Assembly (NCBI GenBank): GCA_002293145.1
Contig: DBCO01000040.1
Coordinates: forward strand, 7,315 to 71,314
Length of the DNA stretch: 64,000 bases
DNA from: Akkermansiaceae bacterium UBA956
GTDB taxonomy: Bacteria; Verrucomicrobiota; Verrucomicrobiia; Verrucomicrobiales; Akkermansiaceae
Direction of reading: 5' to 3'
The notes under the pieces were generated by a model that made no database searches, had not been told where the DNA came from, and saw nothing but the letters and a program-made list of their open reading frames with translations. Below, piece after piece: positions 61,209-64,000 of the stretch. Numbering within the stretch: the stretch's first letter is position 1; every line of letters begins with the position of its first letter. A program made the position numbers and the translations under genes.

Positions 61209-61733
61209 CTAATACTTCAAAATCGAATGAATCGGACATGGCGGCATTTTGGCTCGACCTGCTAGGTCTTCGAGTTCGATGAAAAAGCTGGCACCTACGA
61301 GGGTGGCTCCGAGTGATGTAATCAATTCGGCAGCGGCTGCAGCGGTGCCTCCTGTGGCGAGTAAGTCATCCACGAGCAGGACTTTTTCTCCTGGTAAAAC
61401 GGCGTCTTCGTGGAGTTCGATGACATTTTCGCCGTATTCCAATGAATAAGCGAGCCCGCGCGTTTTCCATGGTAATTTGCCGGCCTTGCGCACGGGCACG
61501 AAGCCTACGCCAAGGCGGTCGGCGACGGCGGCGGCGAAAATAAATCCGCGTGCATCAATGCCGACCACTTTATCAATCACCTGATCACCCGCGGTGTTGC
61601 AGAGCAGTGTGATGCAGTCATGAAACAATTTTCCATCGGCGAGAACGGGTGTGATGTCCTTGAAAAGAATTCCCTCTTTTGGGAAATCAGGAATGTCACG
61701 GACGGCGGCGCGCAGATGATCGGAGGATGGCAT
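61209..61733 (-). CDS. apt: Adenine phosphoribosyltransferase
   Basis: 174 residues, normal length. RDIPDFPKEGILFKDITPVL opening, VVGIDARGFIFAAAVADRLGVGFVPVRKAGKLP and the PRPP-binding motif VLLVDDLLATGGTAAAAAELI (catalytic DDLLATGGT). VGASFFIELEDLAGRAK closes it. Converts adenine and PRPP to AMP. It follows folE2 by 6 bp on the same strand and so is likely the last gene of the rpmG-rpsR-folE2-apt run. Confidence 0.96.
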   Translation of the reverse strand: MPSSDHLRAAVRDIPDFPKEGILFKDITPVLADGKLFHDCITLLCNTAGDQVIDKVVGIDARGFIFAAAVADRLGVGFVPVRKAGKLPWKTRGLAYSLEYGENVIELHEDAVLPGEKVLLVDDLLATGGTAAAAAELITSLGATLVGASFFIELEDLAGRAKMPPCPIHSILKY

Positions 61734-61739
61734 GGTCGT

Positions 61740-62522
61740 TTACGGTTTGCTCTCAATGAGAGCGTAGGCGTTGTGATTGTGAATGGACTCGAAGTTTTCG
61801 GCTTCGATGCGATACCAGGTGATTGTTTCGTGGCTGTTGCTGCGTGAAGCGATGTTACGGACCAGGTCTTCGACAAAAACGGGATTATCGTAGGCCTTTT
61901 CTGTCACGTATTTTTCATCGGTACGCTTGAGTAGGCTGTAGAGCTCGCAACTGGCGGAACGTTCGACCAGGGCGATGAGGTCCTCGATCCAGATCGGCTT
62001 GTTAGAGCGGATCGAGTAGGTCACAAGACCGCGTTGATTGTGAGCTCCACGGTCACTGATTGCTTTCGAGCAAGGGCACAATGTGGCGACGGGAACAAAA
62101 GTGGTAAGAATGAAGTCGGAGCTGCCATCGCGATGATATTCGATCTCGAAGCGGACTTCAAAGTCGACAAGACCTTCGCCACCACTGACAGGTGCTGTTT
62201 TTTTTAGGAAAAAAGGAAACTGGAAGGTGACATGAGCGCGTTGGGAATCGAGGCGCTTGAGTAGCTCTTTGGGAATGGCATTGATGGTATGGACGTCGAG
62301 GCAGGCGCCGTGTGCATTGAGCACTTCCACGAAGCGACTCATGTGAGTGCCTTTGTAGTGTTGAGGCAAATCAACGGCGAGTGAGACGGTGGCGACTGTT
62401 TTTTGCATGCCGCCGGATTTTTCGCGGACTTCTACCGGAAAGCGCAGATTTTTTACGCCGACGCGGTCGATGGGAATATTGCGGTCGTCTTTTTCGTTTT
62501 GGGTGTCGGTGAGTTCTTGCAT
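61740..62522 (-). CDS. folE2: GTP cyclohydrolase I type 2 (FolE2)
   Basis: 260 residues. COG1469-type tunnelling-fold enzyme, metal-flexible alternative to FolE for the first step of folate (and queuosine) synthesis. Motifs: VGVKNLRFPVEVREK, HYKGTHMSRFVEVLN, the metal-binding Cys in TTFVPVATLCPCSKAISDRGAHNQRG, ELYSLLKRTDEKYVTEKAYDNPVFVEDLVR, and WYRIEAENFESIHNHNAYAL (substrate Glu/His region). FolE2 is often made under zinc limitation; no Zur site was recognised. It lies 105 bp downstream of rpsR and 6 bp before apt. Confidence 0.95.
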   Translation of the reverse strand: MQELTDTQNEKDDRNIPIDRVGVKNLRFPVEVREKSGGMQKTVATVSLAVDLPQHYKGTHMSRFVEVLNAHGACLDVHTINAIPKELLKRLDSQRAHVTFQFPFFLKKTAPVSGGEGLVDFEVRFEIEYHRDGSSDFILTTFVPVATLCPCSKAISDRGAHNQRGLVTYSIRSNKPIWIEDLIALVERSASCELYSLLKRTDEKYVTEKAYDNPVFVEDLVRNIASRSNSHETITWYRIEAENFESIHNHNAYALIESKP

Positions 62523-62627
62523 GGAAGTGTCAGGCCGGAGAAAAATGAAAGGAATGAATTGGGAAAAAAGGAAAAGGGCCTGCCCGGTGTTAGACGGACA
62601 AGCCCTGTAAAGCGATCGGTTAGATGC

Positions 62628-62876
62628 TTATGGTGCGAGGTTCAGAGCGCGAGCGCGCTTGATCTCACGAGTGATCTTGCGATGCACTTTGGCGGGCACT
62701 CCGGTAACGCGGCGAGGAAGAATCTTTCCGGTGGTGGAGGTGAATTTGGCCAAAAGATCGGGATTGGTATGATCGATTTTGTCAACAGGGATGTCCTGGC
62801 GACGACGGGTCATGCGACGGTTCGCTTTACGGAAAGCAATGCGACGCTCGACAGTTTTCGGTTCTGTTTCTTGCAT
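62628..62876 (-). CDS. rpsR: 30S ribosomal protein bS18
   Basis: 82 residues. Core sequence RRRQDIPVDKIDHTNPDLLAKFTSTTGKILPRRVTGVPAKVHRKITREIKRARALNLAP is described here by its landmarks: IDHTNPDLLAKF (about 34-45) and GKILPRRVTGV (about 50-60). These are diagnostic of bS18. It has no N-terminal CxxC zinc motif. It sits 11 bp after rpmG; the usual rpsF/rplI neighbours are absent, so this is a rearranged ribosomal gene pair. Confidence 0.96.
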   Translation of the reverse strand: MQETEPKTVERRIAFRKANRRMTRRRQDIPVDKIDHTNPDLLAKFTSTTGKILPRRVTGVPAKVHRKITREIKRARALNLAP

Positions 62877-62887
62877 ATACGGTAGTG

Positions 62888-63061
62888 TTAGCGGAGTTCG
62901 CGATGAAGAGTTCTGCGCTTAAGGAATGGATTGAATTTCACCTTTTCGAGACGACCCGGAGTTAGGAGACTCTTTTTGTTGCGGGTGGTCACGTAGCGGG
63001 AAGTAGGTTTACCTTCCGCTTTCGCTTCGGTGCATTCGAGGATGATGATGTCGCGTGGCAT
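62888..63061 (-). CDS. rpmG: 50S ribosomal protein bL33 (short gene)
   Basis: 57 residues: starts MPRDIIILECTEAKAEGKPT (1-20), continues with SRYVTTRNKK (21-30) and ends KFNPFLKRRTLHRELR. This is the complete bL33 pattern, including YVTTRNKKSL and KFNPFLKRR. Only one Cys (C10) remains, so it is the non-zinc (C-minus) form. The ATG at 63061 is preceded by the DksA-like stop at 63092, and rpsR follows after 11 bp. Together with rpsR also lacking zinc Cys, the ribosome pair here is zinc-independent. Confidence 0.96.
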   Translation of the reverse strand: MPRDIIILECTEAKAEGKPTSRYVTTRNKKSLLTPGRLEKVKFNPFLKRRTLHRELR

Positions 63062-63091
63062 GGCTTGGTGTGATGGGAGGGGGAAAATAGA

Positions 63092-64000
63092 TTAATCTTC
63101 GTCTTCGTCAAGCGAAATTGTGTCAGAATCTTCATCATCGTCAAAAATTCCTCCTCCAGAGAAGCCGACGCTACCACTGGGGCGGAACTTTTTGGTGCCG
63201 TATTCCTTTTCCCACTGGGCTTGGCACTCGACGGTGAGGCGGGCGAAGGGGATGGCTTCGAGGCGGGCGATGGGGATGCGTTTTCCTGACATTTCGCAAA
63301 TGCCATAGGTGTGTTTTTTGATGCGCAGGAGGGCTTCTTCGATTTCGTAGAGGGCATCTTGGTCTTTGGCGAGGACGCTGAGGGCGAAGTCGCGGTCGTA
63401 AGCATCAGAGCCAGCATCACCTTGGTGCATGCCGCTACCAGAGGCATCTGAGCCTTCGGGTGCACTGCGGATGGCCTCGCGTGCGGAGCCGGTCATAGCG
63501 TCGACGATGTCATCGCGGAGGTCGAGTAGGCGTTGCTTTTGCTTCTCGGCAAAAGCGATAAATTTTGGATCGGTAATCGGTTCGACGACGATGGAGGGGG
63601 CCTCAGCGAAGGGTGTGAATTTTTTGGCGGGTGGGACGAAAACTCTTTTTGGCTTGGCGGCAACTACTGGCGCTGCTTTGACCGGGGCGGCAGCTTTTTT
63701 CACGAGAACAGGAGCTTTTGCGGCGGGCTTAGCAGGGGCTTTTGGGGCGGGCTTAGCAGGAGCTTTCGCCGCGGTAGCTTTTTTCACGAGAGCAGGTGCT
63801 TTCGCAGCGGGCTTAGCAGGCGCTTTCGCAGCGGGCTTAGCAGGCGCTTTCGCAGCGGCAGCTTTTTTCACGAGAACAGGAGCTTTTGCTGCGGGCTTAG
63901 CAGGAGCTTTTGCCGCGGGCTTAGCAGGAGCTTTCGCAGCGGGCTTAGCAGGGGCTTTCGCAGCGGGCTTGGCAGGTGCTTTCGCAGCGGGCTTGGCAGG
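63092..64000 (-). CDS. TraR/DksA-family protein with Lys/Ala/Pro-rich N-terminal repeat tail (5' end outside window)
   Basis: The frame is open from the stop at 63092 to the window edge (at least 302 codons); the GTG at 63871 is internal, because the same repeat pattern continues upstream in frame. The N-terminal part is a low-complexity tail of PAKPAAKA-type repeats with LVKKA spacers (63650-64000), like histone H1/Hc1-type DNA-binding tails. The C-terminal 150 residues are DksA-like: FAEKQKQRLLDLRDDIVDAMTG, MHQGDAGSDAYDRDFALSVLAKDQDALYEIEEALLRIKKHTYGICEMSG and IPIARLEAIPFARLTVECQ, ending in an Asp/Glu-rich tail. The zinc finger has only two of four Cys (CEMSG, VECQ). The role is probably DNA- or RNA-polymerase-related. 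Confidence 0.85.
   Translation of the reverse strand, partial: PAKPAAKAPAKPAAKAPAKPAAKAPAKPAAKAPAKPAAKAPVLVKKAAAAKAPAKPAAKAPAKPAAKAPALVKKATAAKAPAKPAPKAPAKPAAKAPVLVKKAAAPVKAAPVVAAKPKRVFVPPAKKFTPFAEAPSIVVEPITDPKFIAFAEKQKQRLLDLRDDIVDAMTGSAREAIRSAPEGSDASGSGMHQGDAGSDAYDRDFALSVLAKDQDALYEIEEALLRIKKHTYGICEMSGKRIPIARLEAIPFARLTVECQAQWEKEYGTKKFRPSGSVGFSGGGIFDDDEDSDTISLDEDED
63650..64000 (-). repeat. Tandem coding repeat of PAKPAAKA units
   Basis: DNA repeats of about 24-27 bp (core GCGGGCTTAGCAGGAGCTTT on the plus strand, with single-base variants) encode PAKPAAKA blocks interrupted by LVKKA. At least a dozen copies are visible and they continue beyond the window edge. The near-identity of the copies suggests recent slippage or recombination. 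Confidence 0.85.

Noticed and set aside
1..64000. CRISPR array, rRNA or tRNA genes
   Set aside because: No regularly spaced direct repeats, no 16S/23S-like segments and no recognisable tRNA cloverleaf were seen by reading; a tRNA scan was not possible.

Overview
The window looks like a chromosomal segment of a Verrucomicrobiota bacterium, probably near Verrucomicrobiales/Akkermansiaceae. The evidence is the combination of an autotransporter-associated beta-strand repeat protein, sugar-responsive regulators of the GntR/LacI and XylR (LacI-sensor plus AraC-HTH) types, many secreted glycan-active proteins (GH20, sulfatase, DUF6067, DUF1080, BNR_4, LamG), zinc-ribbon TolQ-like proteins with ExbD partners, and a DksA-like protein with a histone-like Lys/Ala/Pro tail. 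Recognisable Shine-Dalgarno sequences are rare. Several genes have a promoter -10 box almost touching the start codon, which suggests leaderless mRNAs. This placement is inference from gene content; no rRNA or tRNA gene was seen.

Region 1-5.3 kb is glycan-related accessory DNA: the 5' part of a large surface beta-strand repeat protein (GTG start at 1169), a divergent GntR/LacI-type regulator, a beta-helix gene remnant and a secreted beta-N-acetylhexosaminidase. Region 5.9-22.4 kb is a phosphonate (2-aminoethylphosphonate, AEP) catabolic island in two blocks. Block one (5.9-9.2 kb) has an XRE-cupin regulator, an organophosphate-type MFS transporter and an HpnZ-like zinc alcohol dehydrogenase. 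Block two (13.5-22.4 kb) has a DUF5690 MFS transporter, a LamG/purple-acid-phosphatase protein, an HpnW/TIGR03364 FAD oxidoreductase, phosphonoacetate hydrolase PhnA, phosphonoacetaldehyde dehydrogenase PhnY and AEP:pyruvate transaminase PhnW. The inferred route is AEP -> phosphonoacetaldehyde -> phosphonoacetate -> acetate + Pi. An ENPP-type phosphatase with a suspicious C-terminus, a XylR-like regulator and an IS4-family element lie between the blocks. PhnW runs directly into a decapitated 2-hydroxyacid dehydrogenase.

Region 22.5-43.4 kb mixes secreted beta-propeller proteins (BNR_4, NHL, glutaminyl cyclase, lactonase) with core genes (parB, hom, metG, a cyclophilin, recJ), a LolC/E-type permease with an RDD/GYF protein and an esterase, and a divergent pair of a DUF6067 glycosidase and a sulfatase. 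The divergent promoter of that pair carries two palindromes spaced two helical turns apart.

Region 43.7-64 kb holds rnr, DUF2071, a coiled-coil MscS-like membrane protein, a phosphodiester glycosidase and a DUF1080 protein. It then has a cluster of uncertain function: TolQ-like with zinc ribbon, two ExbD-like proteins, an ABCG-type exporter, a small membrane protein and a large secreted helical protein. One ExbD-like protein has lost the proton-carrying Asp. This cluster (50.6-58.3 kb) is my best candidate for an undescribed system. A BatA-like VWA protein, a SprT-like protease, apt, folE2, rpsR, rpmG and the 3' part of a DksA/TraR-like gene running off the window complete the segment.
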